From the NCBI GenBank assembly GCA_023666265.1, contig JAMPCH010000012.1:1-55580 (forward strand): a stretch of DNA of 55,580 bases, in the 5' to 3' direction. This document shows positions 15,427-24,570 of the stretch, piece after piece. The first letter of the stretch is position 1. The number at the start of each line of letters is the position of its first letter. Origin of the DNA: Roseburia sp. Lineage in GTDB: Bacteria; Bacillota; Clostridia; Oscillospirales; Ruminococcaceae. Below the pieces are notes generated by a model. The model ran no database searches and was not told the DNA's origin. It was given only the letters and a program-made list of their open reading frames with translations. The position numbers and the translations under genes were made by a program.

Positions 15427-16071
15427 TTAAAGCTCGTCGTATTCGGCGAACTTTTGTATGATCCCGACGCAGGTACTCGCCGCCTTTCCCGTTTCGGGAT
15501 CGATCGGCGAATGGATATTATAGAGATAGCCCGTTTCGCCGTACCGACCCGCTTTCGCCTCGTTAAAGCGCTCCTCATCCATACAAACGCTTACGACCTT
15601 GACGCATAAAACGACATGATCCCCATTCGGGATAAGGTCTTTTTCCCACGCGTATTCACATTCGAGATTTAGGAAGCACTCCTTGACCCGGGGCGCGTTG
15701 ACCTTTAAGGCGGGCTCGGCGGTAAGCCCCGCGCGTGTGATCTCGTCCTCCTCATAGCCGTTATTCTCGATCGTCGACATACATTTCATAAAAACATCCT
15801 TTGAGAGGAAGTTTACGACGAGCTGTTTCGTGCGGCGGACGGATTCGTACATATGCGTATGCTTGTTTACGCTCGCGAAGACGCAGTAAAACCCGTTATC
15901 ACTCGTAAAGGTGAGCCAGGACTGCATGGTCGCGTTCTGCTTCCCGTTCGGCTTATAGCCCGTGACAAGCACGAGCGGCGAGGGAATCGCGAGGACGTTT
16001 TCCATCCACGAAAAGCCGTAAAGCTCCGCCTCGTTGATCGTCTCGGGACAGCAGTCAAATTCTTTTTTCAT
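15427..16071 (-). CDS. Flavin reductase-like FMN-binding protein
   Basis: The 214-residue protein belongs to the flavin reductase / DIM6-NTAB split-barrel family. It has the pattern SPLVLVTGYKPNGKQNATMQSWLTFTS near the N-terminus (FMN phosphate contacts) and HTHMYESVRRTKQLVVNFLS. These proteins bind FMN and often reduce it for a partner or act in flavin-linked redox chemistry. The partner is unknown. It is a single-gene unit flanked by a palindromic repeat upstream and a terminator downstream. Confidence 0.85.
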   Translation of the reverse strand: MKKEFDCCPETINEAELYGFSWMENVLAIPSPLVLVTGYKPNGKQNATMQSWLTFTSDNGFYCVFASVNKHTHMYESVRRTKQLVVNFLSKDVFMKCMSTIENNGYEEDEITRAGLTAEPALKVNAPRVKECFLNLECEYAWEKDLIPNGDHVVLCVKVVSVCMDEERFNEAKAGRYGETGYLYNIHSPIDPETGKAASTCVGIIQKFAEYDEL

Positions 16072-16176
16072 CGTTTTCGTTCCTTTCCTGTTACGCGGTC
16101 GTTCCGCTTTTTTTAATTATAACAGGGTTCCTTCGGAAAGTCTTGTAAAAATTCGACAATTTTTTGTTTTTCATTT

Positions 16177-16337
16177 GACCACCTCGGAAACTTCCGAAAT
16201 ACTGCCTGACTAGTCCTTTTTGTACTGTGCCTTGCCGTCTTTCCTTGAAATACATACAGTATTCCTGCGGAAACCCGACAAACCACAGCGCAAAAATTCC
16301 GTCGCCATTCACCATTCCGTAAGTTCCCGAGGAGGTC
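16177..16337. repeat. Palindromic element R2, MITE-like
   Basis: The ends GACCACCTCGGAAACTTCCG and CGTAAGTTCCCGAGGAGGTC are inverted and match at 17 of 20 positions. Inner blocks (tttttgtactgtgccttgccg and the complement of cgacaaaccacagcgcaaaaa) also pair. The right end abuts the stop codon of the MurL-MurD2 gene (the C of its TAG is base 16337). It fills most of the gap 16072-16336 and encodes nothing. A shortened relative may exist at 1004-1026. Confidence 0.7.
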
Positions 16338-18961
16338 TACTCCTCCGAACAAAGCTTACGGAAATGCTCGCCGCGCTCCTCAAAGTTTTTATAAAATCCA
16401 TAGCTCGCGGCGGCGGGGGAGAGGAGACAGCGGATCTTCGTCACCTTTTTCGCGTACCGTACCGCGTCCGCTAAGTCCTTCGCGATATAGATCGCGCGTT
16501 TTTGGGGGTCGAGCCGATCCGCGAGCTTATGACCGCTGTCGGGGAGGAGAACGACGTGTTCGATCGCGCTTTTGTTGATAAAATCGACCAGCTCACCATA
16601 ATCGATCCCGCGATCCATTCCTCCGATGATGAGAGTATCGACCCGATCAAAGGATCGTACCGCCGCGATCGTCGTACTCGGGCAGGTACTGATGCTGTCG
16701 TTGATATACTCCGCGCCGCCGAAAAAACCGACCGATTCGAGTCGGTGGGGCAGTCCGTAAAAGCTCGGGAGCGCCCGCTCCATTTCCTCCTCGGTACAGC
16801 CGAATGCCGCCGCCGCGCGCATGGCGATCCCGATGTTATAGTAATTATGCCGCCCGATGAGGCGGGTCGGGAGCGCGGAGAAGGGGATCGACTTCCCGAG
16901 ATAAAAAAGTCCGTTCTCCGTGAGGGAAATATCCGCTTTTTCGCTTAAGCTCGCGGACACGACCCGCGAACCGATCGCGGGGTCGATCAGCGCCTTCTCC
17001 GCGATCAAAAGATCGTCCGCGCTTTGATATTTCCAGATATTTTCCTTCGCCCGTGCATAGTCCGCGAAGCTGTTATAGTGATCGAGGTGTTCCTCAAAGA
17101 GATTGAGATAAACGCCGACCCTCGGCGAGGCATGGACGTATTCGAGCTGGTGACAGGACATCTCACAGACGACGATCGTATTTTCGCGGAGCGAGCCGAG
17201 ACATTCGAGCGGCGGGACGCCGATATTCCCGACGAGGAGCGCGTCCTTCCCCGCGTTTTTTAGAAAGTGAAAGATCAGCGAGGAGGTGGTCGATTTTCCC
17301 TTCGTCCCCGTGATCCCGACGATCGGGTTCGGACAAAAACGGAGGAGGAGGTCGGTCTGACCCGTGATCTTTTTTTTGATCTCCTCGGGGATCTCGCCGA
17401 GGAGGGGGACTCCCGGCGACTTCATAATGATGTCATAGTCCGCCATCGCGTCGAGGTAGTTTTCGCCTCCGTGGAGGGCGAGATCCTTGATCTCGTCCGT
17501 GACCGCGAGGTTTTTGTCGGCGATCCCGACCGTACAGTCGATATTTCGGAGAAGTCCGAGCGTCGATCGCCCCTCGCGCCCGAACCCGAGAATAAGCACC
17601 TTCTTCCCGCAAAAAAAACGCTCGATCGCGCGGAAGGCTTTTTCCCCGTTCGTCGAGAGGAGGGGTAAAAGGGCGGGCGGGACAAAGTTTTCTTTGTCAA
17701 AATAATCGTCGAGAGCCTCCGGCTCTTCCGGGTTCTTATCTAAATATTTTTTGAGAAGGCGCGGGAGCTTCCCGTTTTTTCTGCGCTGTCCCGCCCGATA
17801 AAGCGCAAGGCGGATCTCGTTTCGCGTCCCGACACATTCAAAGGGTTTATCGCGATCCGCGTAGACCAACCCGTCAAAAAGCTCGGAGAACCGCTCCTCG
17901 CCGAGCATATTCGAGCCGAAAATTTTCACGAGCCGTTCGTCGTCGAGAAACGCCGAAAGCATAATAAAAACGTAAAGACATTTCGCGCATTCGCCGCACC
18001 AAGTGTCCGTTTTAGAGCCGACGTTACAGCTTTGGAAGACATCGAGGTATTTATCGTAAGAAACGAATTTTTTGGTAATCTGCCATTCGCTCCACGGGCG
18101 GAGGAGACTGAAATATTCGGGGGAGGGGAGGAGGAATTTTTGACAGTATTTGCGAAAGTCGCGCTCAAATTCGGTGCTTTTACTGTACTGGTGGTTGACG
18201 GTCGTTCCGTCGACGTTCGCCTCGTTTGCGCTGCTCTCGTTCGAGAGGGCGATATAGCGCCGCCCCGTGAGGAACGCCGCGAGGTATGAGGAAAAAGCGA
18301 CGATCGCCGAGAACGGCGTATGCCCGTTGAGCCAGCCTTCGGCGTTCCGCTGTAAAAGCGTCTTGTCGATCCTTCGCCTCGGGATCAGGATTTGACTCTC
18401 GCCATATCCCGCGAGCCGGGCGCAATCCGAGGAGGCGCGGCGCGGATTGATAAAATAACAAAGATTATCCTTTTTTGTCCCGCTTAAAAGCTCGAGCGTG
18501 ACGACGCTGTCCTTCCCGCCGCCGACGGGGATCAGCGCCCCCTTTCGATTTGGGGAAGGATCGAGAAGCGGTGGGCTTTGTTCATAGTCGGCGATGATCT
18601 CCATAAAGTCGTCGAAATTCGCCGAAATACCGTTTCGGTAAAAAAATTCGCCCAATCCGTTAAAATACAGCTTTTTCCACCAGCGGATCCGCTCGTCGTT
18701 CAGCGCCCCGCATTTGACCCGTACCGTCGGCGGACAGGCGCATTTCCAATAGCTGACGAGCTCCGCCATACCGAGCGAAAAAACGAGCGTTTCGAGCGTG
18801 TTCCGCTCGACGTTCGCCTCAAGCAGCCCGCTCCATTCCCATTCGGGGTAAAAATGGGTCTCGTCGATCGAGAAGTGATACGAGAAGCCCCGATCTGTGA
18901 TGTCAAAGCCGTGATAAATAAATTCGGGATGTTCGTAGCGAAGCCGTAAGTATTTTTCCAA
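16337..18961 (-). CDS. Fused MurL-like glutamyl epimerase and MurD2-like UDP-MurNAc-L-Ala--L-Glu ligase
   Basis: The 874-residue protein joins two peptidoglycan enzymes. The first ~430 residues resemble MurL, which epimerises the terminal L-Glu of UDP-MurNAc-L-Ala-L-Glu with ATP: PVGGGKDS at 145-152, SNESSANEANV at 240-250, VNHQYSKSTEFERDF at 255-269, CGECAKC at 322-328. From about residue 452 it is a Mur ligase of MurD type: LGFGREGRS at 458-466, ATP loop GTKGKST at 552-558, NLFEEHLDHYNS and GLPHRLE. In Xanthomonas the two enzymes are separate neighbours that replace glutamate racemase plus MurD. The start is TTG (18961) behind GGAAAGGAAG. The rare start and single chain suggest coordinated synthesis. 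Confidence 0.88.
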   Translation of the reverse strand: MEKYLRLRYEHPEFIYHGFDITDRGFSYHFSIDETHFYPEWEWSGLLEANVERNTLETLVFSLGMAELVSYWKCACPPTVRVKCGALNDERIRWWKKLYFNGLGEFFYRNGISANFDDFMEIIADYEQSPPLLDPSPNRKGALIPVGGGKDSVVTLELLSGTKKDNLCYFINPRRASSDCARLAGYGESQILIPRRRIDKTLLQRNAEGWLNGHTPFSAIVAFSSYLAAFLTGRRYIALSNESSANEANVDGTTVNHQYSKSTEFERDFRKYCQKFLLPSPEYFSLLRPWSEWQITKKFVSYDKYLDVFQSCNVGSKTDTWCGECAKCLYVFIMLSAFLDDERLVKIFGSNMLGEERFSELFDGLVYADRDKPFECVGTRNEIRLALYRAGQRRKNGKLPRLLKKYLDKNPEEPEALDDYFDKENFVPPALLPLLSTNGEKAFRAIERFFCGKKVLILGFGREGRSTLGLLRNIDCTVGIADKNLAVTDEIKDLALHGGENYLDAMADYDIIMKSPGVPLLGEIPEEIKKKITGQTDLLLRFCPNPIVGITGTKGKSTTSSLIFHFLKNAGKDALLVGNIGVPPLECLGSLRENTIVVCEMSCHQLEYVHASPRVGVYLNLFEEHLDHYNSFADYARAKENIWKYQSADDLLIAEKALIDPAIGSRVVSASLSEKADISLTENGLFYLGKSIPFSALPTRLIGRHNYYNIGIAMRAAAAFGCTEEEMERALPSFYGLPHRLESVGFFGGAEYINDSISTCPSTTIAAVRSFDRVDTLIIGGMDRGIDYGELVDFINKSAIEHVVLLPDSGHKLADRLDPQKRAIYIAKDLADAVRYAKKVTKIRCLLSPAAASYGFYKNFEERGEHFRKLCSEE

Positions 18962-18990
18962 AATCGTTCTTCCTTTCCGATTTGATGTTG

Positions 18991-19119
18991 TTATGCGGAT
19001 ACGATCGTATATTTCATCGGCGTATAGCGATCCGGCGCTTCAAATCCCATAAACACGTCGAGCGCGAGGGAGAGCGCCTCGTCGACCTCGTTTTCGTCGA
19101 TCCTTCGGATACGGTACAT
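18991..19119 (-). pseudogene. Truncated N-terminal fragment of a GNAT-like acetyltransferase
   Basis: A 42-residue reading frame starts at ATG 19119 behind a good GGAAGGAG site. It reads MYRIRRIDENEVDEALSLAL, then DVFMGFEAPDRYTP, and ends SA. The opening matches the first strand and helix of GNAT proteins of the type 'IRKxxxxDIxEALxLxxxVFxEFEAPDYS', after which the rest of the enzyme is missing. It lies between the SDR gene and the MurL-MurD2 gene and is probably a decayed gene. It could alternatively be a short translated leader. Confidence 0.55.
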
Positions 19120-19147
19120 TTTTTCTCCTTCCATTATATACCAAATG

Positions 19148-19175
19148 ACCGCAGAAACAAGTCGATTCCTGCGGT
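19148..19175 (-). terminator. Weak hairpin downstream of the SDR gene
   Basis: ACCGCAG and CTGCGGT form a 7-bp stem. On the minus strand it lies between the SDR stop and a TATAAT-like sequence before the GNAT remnant. It is a possible operon end, and the U-run is poor. Confidence 0.35.
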
Positions 19176-19191
19176 ATTTGTCTTAGAGCGC

Positions 19192-19884
19192 TTAACAAAA
19201 TCCCCCGTCTACGCCGAGGATCTGTCCCGTCGTAAAGGCGTTCTCAGCGAAAAATCGCGCCGCATGCGCGACCTCCTCGGGCGTTCCGAGGCGACCGAGC
19301 GGCGTTTCGTCGATGAGCGCGTCCCGTTCGCTTTCGTCGAGGTGACCGTTCATCGGGCTATCGATCACGCCCGGCGCGATACAGTTCACGCGGATCCCCG
19401 AGGGACCGAGCTCCTTCGCGAGAGCCTTCGTCATCCCGATCACGCCCGCCTTCGCCGCGGAATAATGCACCTCGCAGGACGCGCCGTATACGCCCCAGAC
19501 CGAGGAGATATTGATGATACAGCCCTCCTTGCGGCGGATCATATGCCTTACGGCGGCGCGGGAGAGATAAAACACGCCCGAGAGATCGACCCCGATCATT
19601 TTTTCCCAGTCCTCGTCGGTCAGCTCGCTAAAAAGCTTGATCTGCGCGATCCCCGCGTTATTGATGAGAAGGGTGCTGTTCGGCAGGAACGGTTCGAGCC
19701 GCGCGACCTGAGCGGGGTCGGAAAGATCGAGCCGTATCCCTTCCGCGCCATGCTTTTCCGCGAGCCGCCTCGCCTCCGTCTCGTTCTCGCGGTAGGTAAA
19801 GATCACGCTGTGATCTCTCGAAAATTCGGCGACGAGCGCCTTCCCGATCGCGCCCGTCCCGCCCGTGATGATCGCGGTCCTCAT
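19192..19884 (-). CDS. Short-chain dehydrogenase/reductase, FabG/YmfI-like
   Basis: The 230-residue NAD(P)H reductase shows the SDR hallmarks TGGTGAIG (about residues 7-14) and NNAG. The catalytic Ser-Tyr-Lys is in ISSVWGVYGASCEVHYSAAKAGVIG, and the C-terminal end is GQILGVDGGFC. The VWG...GASCEVHYSAAKAGVIG block is especially like the Firmicutes proteins annotated as elongation factor P 5-aminopentanone reductase (YmfI). A general 3-oxoacyl-ACP reductase role cannot be excluded. It follows the Clp ATPase gene by 35 bases on the same strand. Confidence 0.85.
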   Translation of the reverse strand: MRTAIITGGTGAIGKALVAEFSRDHSVIFTYRENETEARRLAEKHGAEGIRLDLSDPAQVARLEPFLPNSTLLINNAGIAQIKLFSELTDEDWEKMIGVDLSGVFYLSRAAVRHMIRRKEGCIINISSVWGVYGASCEVHYSAAKAGVIGMTKALAKELGPSGIRVNCIAPGVIDSPMNGHLDESERDALIDETPLGRLGTPEEVAHAARFFAENAFTTGQILGVDGGFC

Positions 19885-19919
19885 CGCGCCGATCCCTCCT
19901 TTTTCGTCGGAATTTCATC

Positions 19920-22244
19920 TCATTTTATCACAAGCTCGTCGTTCTTGTTTGTCTTTACGCCGATCTTTTTCGGCGGTTGATCGCCGCAGTCGATGATGAG
20001 GTTCGCGATCTTATCCTCGACCTCCTTTCGGATCACGCGACGAATATCGCGCCCGCCGTACTTCCCGCCGTGCGCCTTTTTGGCGATCCATTGATACGCG
20101 CCCTCGGAGACGGTGAGCTTGATCCCGTTTTCCTCCAGCGCTTCACTCATGTCCTTTAGCATAAGTTCGGCGATCCCGGCGTAGCTCTCGAGGCTCAGCG
20201 GCGCGAAGACGACCGTCTCGTCCACCCTTCCCAAAAACTCGGGTCTGAGGAAGTCGCGGAGCGCCTTCATCGCTTTTTCCTTCGAGAGGTCGCCCGTCGT
20301 TTTTCCGAAGCCCAGCCCCGACGAGCCGTCCGTCGATCCCGCATTCGAGGTCATACAGATGATGGTGTTTTCAAAGTTGACCGTCCTGCCGTGCGAGTCG
20401 TTGACCTTCCCCTCGTCGAGGATCTGGAGGAGGATATTCATCACGTCGGGGTGCGCTTTCTCGATCTCGTCAAAAAGAATGACCGAGTACGGGCGGCGTC
20501 TTACCTTTTCGGTGAGCTGACCCGCGTCGTCGAAGCCGACATATCCGGGCGGCGATCCGATGATCTTAGAGACGCTGTGTTTTTCCATATATTCCGACAT
20601 ATCGAGGCGGATCAGGGGGTCTACGCCGCTAAAAAGCTCCTCCGAGAGGACTTTTACGAGCTGGGTCTTTCCGACGCCCGTCGGTCCGACGAAGATAAAC
20701 GAGGCGGGGCGGCGCTTTGTCGAGAGCCGGACGCGCGTGCGCTTTACGGCGGCGGCGACCGTTTCACAGGCTTCGTCCTGTCCGATGATCTTTTCCTTTA
20801 AGACCGCCTCGAGCCGCGCGATCTTTTTAAACTCCGTCTCCATGATCTTTTGGGCGGGGATCCCCGTCCACATCTCGATCACGGTCGATAGGTCGGCGGA
20901 GGTAAGCTCGATCTCGCTCACGATCGGTTCGAGGCGCTTGATCTCCTCTTCGTTTTTCGCGCGCGTGGTCTTAAGCTCGGCGAGCTTTTCATAGTCGATC
21001 TCCGTCTCGCCCATCATCTCGCCTTCCTTACGGTCGAGCTCTTTATTTTCTTTTACGAGGCGTTCATATTCCGAGAGCTCCGCGCTTCGGATACTGGCGC
21101 AGGCGGAAGCCTCGTCGAGAAGGTCGATCGCCTTATCGGGGAGAAAGCGGTCGGTGATATACCGCTCGGAGAGAACGACGCAAGAGCGTAAAAGCGGCTC
21201 AGAGATACGGATCTTATGATGCTTCTCATAATAATCCTTGATCCCTCTTAAAAGCTCGACCGTCTCGTCCATGCTCGGCTCGAGAACGGTTACGGGCTGA
21301 AAGCGCCGCTCGAGCGCGCTGTCCTTTTCGATATGCTTTCGATATTCGTTAAAGGTCGTCGCGCCGATCACCTGCAGTTCTCCGCGAGATAGCGCGGGCT
21401 TAAACATATTCGCCGCGTTCATCGTCCCTTCGCTGTCACCCGTACCGACGAGGTTATGCACTTCGTCGATAAAAAGAATGATATTTCCCGCGTTTTTGAT
21501 GTCCTCGATGAGCGATTTTACGCGGCTCTCAAATTGACCGCGAAACTGCGTCCCCGCGACGAGCGCCGTTAGGTCGAGAAGGTAAAGCTCCTTATTCTGT
21601 AGGCGAAAGGGAACGTCCCCCTTTACGATCTTTTGGGCGATCCCTTCGGCGATCGCCGTTTTTCCGACCCCCGGTTCGCCGATGAGACAGGGATTGTTTT
21701 TTGAGCGACGCGAGAGGATCTGGATCACGCGCTCGATCTCCTTTTCCCGTCCGATGATCCGATCCATCGACCCGTTCCTGGCGCGGTCGGTGAGGTTGGT
21801 ACAAAAGGTATCGAGAAATTTCCGTTTTTTCGCGTCCTTGTTTCTGCCCTTTCCTTTTCCCTTATCTTTATTTTCGGAATTGGCTTTTTGCTCACCGGCG
21901 GGCTGACCGCTTATCGAGTTTTGTTCCGCGCGCGGGGCAAAAAAACGCTCCATAAAGGGCGGGAGGATCCCCGCGCCGCCCTTTTTAAAGGCGTCGACCG
22001 CCTCCTCGTCGTCCTCCTCGAGGTCGTCCTCGTCGGGGTCGTCTTCGTCGTTAAAGAGCATATTAAAGCCGCTTTCGAGGTCTTCGTCCGTGATCCCCAT
22101 TTTTTTGAGATATTCGTTTACCTGCGGGACGCCGAGCTCCTTCGCGCAATTTAAGCAATACCCCTTTTCAAATTTTTCCGTCCCGTTTAGCCCTGTCATA
22201 AAAACAACGGCGGGACGCTTATGACAGTTTGAACACATCATCAT
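19920..22244 (-). CDS. ClpC-like AAA+ unfoldase with an N-terminal zinc-finger domain
   Basis: The 774-residue protein has two AAA+ modules. Module 1 has Walker A GEPGVGKTAIAEG and Walker B IILFIDEVHNLVG, and module 2 has GPTGVGKTQLVKV and VILFDEIEKAHPDV. It is a Hsp100/Clp protein that unfolds substrates, normally for ClpP. Instead of the usual Clp_N repeats it starts with a short zinc finger, CSNCHKRPA to YCLNCAKELG (about residues 4-37), like that of McsA, then an Asp/Glu-rich and a Lys-rich linker. A middle coiled coil lies between the modules. The start is one of three consecutive ATGs, with AAAGGA upstream. It is co-directional with the CvpA and DUF5711 genes. Confidence 0.9.
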   Translation of the reverse strand: MMMCSNCHKRPAVVFMTGLNGTEKFEKGYCLNCAKELGVPQVNEYLKKMGITDEDLESGFNMLFNDEDDPDEDDLEEDDEEAVDAFKKGGAGILPPFMERFFAPRAEQNSISGQPAGEQKANSENKDKGKGKGRNKDAKKRKFLDTFCTNLTDRARNGSMDRIIGREKEIERVIQILSRRSKNNPCLIGEPGVGKTAIAEGIAQKIVKGDVPFRLQNKELYLLDLTALVAGTQFRGQFESRVKSLIEDIKNAGNIILFIDEVHNLVGTGDSEGTMNAANMFKPALSRGELQVIGATTFNEYRKHIEKDSALERRFQPVTVLEPSMDETVELLRGIKDYYEKHHKIRISEPLLRSCVVLSERYITDRFLPDKAIDLLDEASACASIRSAELSEYERLVKENKELDRKEGEMMGETEIDYEKLAELKTTRAKNEEEIKRLEPIVSEIELTSADLSTVIEMWTGIPAQKIMETEFKKIARLEAVLKEKIIGQDEACETVAAAVKRTRVRLSTKRRPASFIFVGPTGVGKTQLVKVLSEELFSGVDPLIRLDMSEYMEKHSVSKIIGSPPGYVGFDDAGQLTEKVRRRPYSVILFDEIEKAHPDVMNILLQILDEGKVNDSHGRTVNFENTIICMTSNAGSTDGSSGLGFGKTTGDLSKEKAMKALRDFLRPEFLGRVDETVVFAPLSLESYAGIAELMLKDMSEALEENGIKLTVSEGAYQWIAKKAHGGKYGGRDIRRVIRKEVEDKIANLIIDCGDQPPKKIGVKTNKNDELVIK

Positions 22245-22273
22245 ATTTCATTTTTCCTTTCTTCTTTCTTATG

Positions 22274-23320
22274 TTATAGATATGTTTCCAAAAAATCTAT
22301 AAAATCAAAATGATAGATATGCCGAAAGGCGAAAGTCCGATCGATCGTATAAGTATTTAAAAAGACGAGCGAATTTTCCGTCAGTGCGATCAGAAATTGT
22401 ACTCCGATACAGATCACAAAGAGGATCAAGATCGCCTTCACCAACCCGAGAAGCCCCCCGAGAAGCTCGTTGACCGAGGCGACGACGGGGATACGGTTGA
22501 TGATCTTTGAGGCGCTCGCGATCACATTCAAGATCAGCGTGATCAGCGTAAAAAGGATCAGGAATAACAGGACGCGGAGCGGGACTTTTACGATCGGGTC
22601 GATCATTTCTCTGAGGATTGACTCGCCGAAGCTCTCGCGGCTAAGGGCGGTGATCCCGAGGATCAGCGGATAGATCGCGCCGTTCGCGCCGTTTGAGATC
22701 TCGTCCCCGAGATCGCCGAAGGACAGCGGTAGCGTATGTGAGATCAGCTCTCCGACCTCCTCGAGCGACGTAAACACCGTACCCGTCATGGCGTTCGCGG
22801 TCAATATCCGCGCGAGGATCAATTCCTCGAGCGTATGATCGTTTAGCTCCCGCTCGGCGATCTCGATCGTCCCGAGCTTTACGAGCGAATAGTCAAAATC
22901 CTCGCCGATCCCAAAGATCGTCAGATCCGCATCTTCCATTCCCGTTTCCGTCAGGTCGACGTCCGAGAGGTCGAGGGTCATTTTTCCCGTCCGATCAAAG
23001 CTCGGCTCGATCGACCCGAGAAATTTCCCGTCGACGACCGCCTTTGACAGGTCGATCTTCCCGAGTTCGCTAAAAAGGTTGTCGCCGATCGCCTCGTCGA
23101 GCGAGTCGCTGATCGGGCGGATCAGCGGTTCGGCGATATATCGGTCATAGAGTCTCGCCGAGAGAAGGTCGCTCCCGAAAAAGGCGAGAAAAAAGGCGAC
23201 GACGACCGATACGGTTCCGATAATGACCGCGACCGCGCCCTTTTTCGCGCTTCTAAAGGTCACGCCGACCAAAACCGCGATCAGAACGACGTCATAAAAC
23301 CAAAAAAAGCTTGTTCCCAT
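22274..23320 (-). CDS. CvpA-family membrane protein
   Basis: The 348-residue protein has membrane segments near residues 7-45 (with the AVAVIIGTVSVVVAFFLAFFGSDLLS pattern of CvpA). A long soluble middle part follows (about 60-190), then further segments in the last third (VLLFLILFTLITLILNVI, GLVKAILILFVICIGVQFLI). CvpA-type proteins were first linked to colicin V production, and their general function is unresolved. It sits two bases after the DUF5711 gene, implying translational coupling, and is followed by the Clp gene. Confidence 0.75.
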   Translation of the reverse strand: MGTSFFWFYDVVLIAVLVGVTFRSAKKGAVAVIIGTVSVVVAFFLAFFGSDLLSARLYDRYIAEPLIRPISDSLDEAIGDNLFSELGKIDLSKAVVDGKFLGSIEPSFDRTGKMTLDLSDVDLTETGMEDADLTIFGIGEDFDYSLVKLGTIEIAERELNDHTLEELILARILTANAMTGTVFTSLEEVGELISHTLPLSFGDLGDEISNGANGAIYPLILGITALSRESFGESILREMIDPIVKVPLRVLLFLILFTLITLILNVIASASKIINRIPVVASVNELLGGLLGLVKAILILFVICIGVQFLIALTENSLVFLNTYTIDRTFAFRHIYHFDFIDFLETYL

Positions 23321-23322
23321 TT

Positions 23323-24534
23323 TTATTCGATCCTTTCTTCCGCGACCGCATCATATCCGAGGAGATAAACGCTGTCGTCGATCTTGATAAAGTCGGTATA
23401 GTCCTCGGTCAGGGAAATACTTCGCTGTCCCCCCTCGAGATCGGGAGCGAAAATTTTGAGCCTCGTCCCGTCTAAGACATAAAGCCGATCTCCCTCCGGG
23501 ATCAGCCGCCGAACCGCCGCGGTAACGCTGTATGACCCGGTGGGGAGGAGTTCTTCGTCGAGAAGGACGATGAGATTTCGGTTCGCGGAAACATCGTTAT
23601 AGTATATGGCGGTTCGGTTCGCGGTAATCTCAAAATCCCGAAGCTCGCCCTCAAAGCCGTATTCGCCGAGAAGCTCGCCGTTTGAGGTATCGAGCGAAAG
23701 AACGCGGTTGTCACAAACGGAGACGACCCGGTCGGAGTCGGCGTACATCCCGAAGGAGATCGTATTCCCCTTAAACGAATATTTCCATTCATACCCCTCC
23801 GTACTGCGGATCGAGAAGCAGTAATAGTTTGTAACGATCTCGCCGCTGTCTACGCTGACGGTGGATACGATCAGGCGGTCGTTCCCGGCGAAATCGACTT
23901 GCATAACGTTTTCGTCCGCGAGCTTTCGGGTGTATTTCCAGTTCCCGCCGCTGTCATAAACATAAATGATATTTGAGTAGCGCGGCGAATTGGTAACGAT
24001 CGCCGTCATATCGTTTTCGCCGATCGTCCCATAGACGATCTTGTCGTCTACCGTCTGTTCAAAAATAAGGCTCGTCTTATTATAGACGGCGAAGGAGTAC
24101 GCCGCTTTATCATAAAGGAGGATACAGCGGTCGCTCGTTTTTTGGGCGGGGTTACTGTACCCGTGGCGAAGGGCGTAGATCTGTCGCCCCGTCGTCTCAT
24201 AGGCGTAAAGATAGGTATCGGTAAGGAGCGAAAAATTTTCGCCGAAGCGCTCAAAGGAATAACTCGCGCTCCCGGGGAGGTCGATCGGAAAGCCGACCTC
24301 GTTTGAGGTTCTCGTTTCGATCTTTGAGGCGATCCCGCGCAGCGGTTCAAAGATCCGATCCGCGTTGAACCATACGTAAAGGAACACGGCGGCGAGGACG
24401 AGAAACAGCGCGAGCTTTAAAAGCCGCTTTGTTCGGTTTTTCTTTTTTCGGTATTTCGTGAGGTTGACGGTCTTGGCGGTGGTGCTTTTTTTGGTCTCCA
24501 TCTCCGTCGGTTTGATTTCACCGAGGATCTTCAT
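23323..24534 (-). CDS. DUF5711-family membrane-anchored beta-propeller-like protein
   Basis: The 403-residue protein has a basic cytoplasmic N-terminus (KYRKKKNRTKR) and one membrane segment (about residues 37-57). An outward domain follows, made of repeated beta-strand units (VVSVCDNRVLSLDTSNGELLGEYGFEG and similar), like a degenerate propeller. I assign it to DUF5711 by this layout. The function is unknown. It leads a minus-strand unit with the CvpA protein, which suggests a joint envelope role. AAGGAG precedes the ATG. Confidence 0.65.
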   Translation of the reverse strand: MKILGEIKPTEMETKKSTTAKTVNLTKYRKKKNRTKRLLKLALFLVLAAVFLYVWFNADRIFEPLRGIASKIETRTSNEVGFPIDLPGSASYSFERFGENFSLLTDTYLYAYETTGRQIYALRHGYSNPAQKTSDRCILLYDKAAYSFAVYNKTSLIFEQTVDDKIVYGTIGENDMTAIVTNSPRYSNIIYVYDSGGNWKYTRKLADENVMQVDFAGNDRLIVSTVSVDSGEIVTNYYCFSIRSTEGYEWKYSFKGNTISFGMYADSDRVVSVCDNRVLSLDTSNGELLGEYGFEGELRDFEITANRTAIYYNDVSANRNLIVLLDEELLPTGSYSVTAAVRRLIPEGDRLYVLDGTRLKIFAPDLEGGQRSISLTEDYTDFIKIDDSVYLLGYDAVAEERIE

Positions 24535-24570
24535 GCCGCTCTCCTTTCGTGTTATTTTTTACATTTTATT

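Noticed and set aside
18982-19980. Plus-strand frame of 332 codons opposite the SDR gene
   Set aside because: The minus-strand frame shows complete SDR motifs; the plus frame is charged low-complexity shadow.
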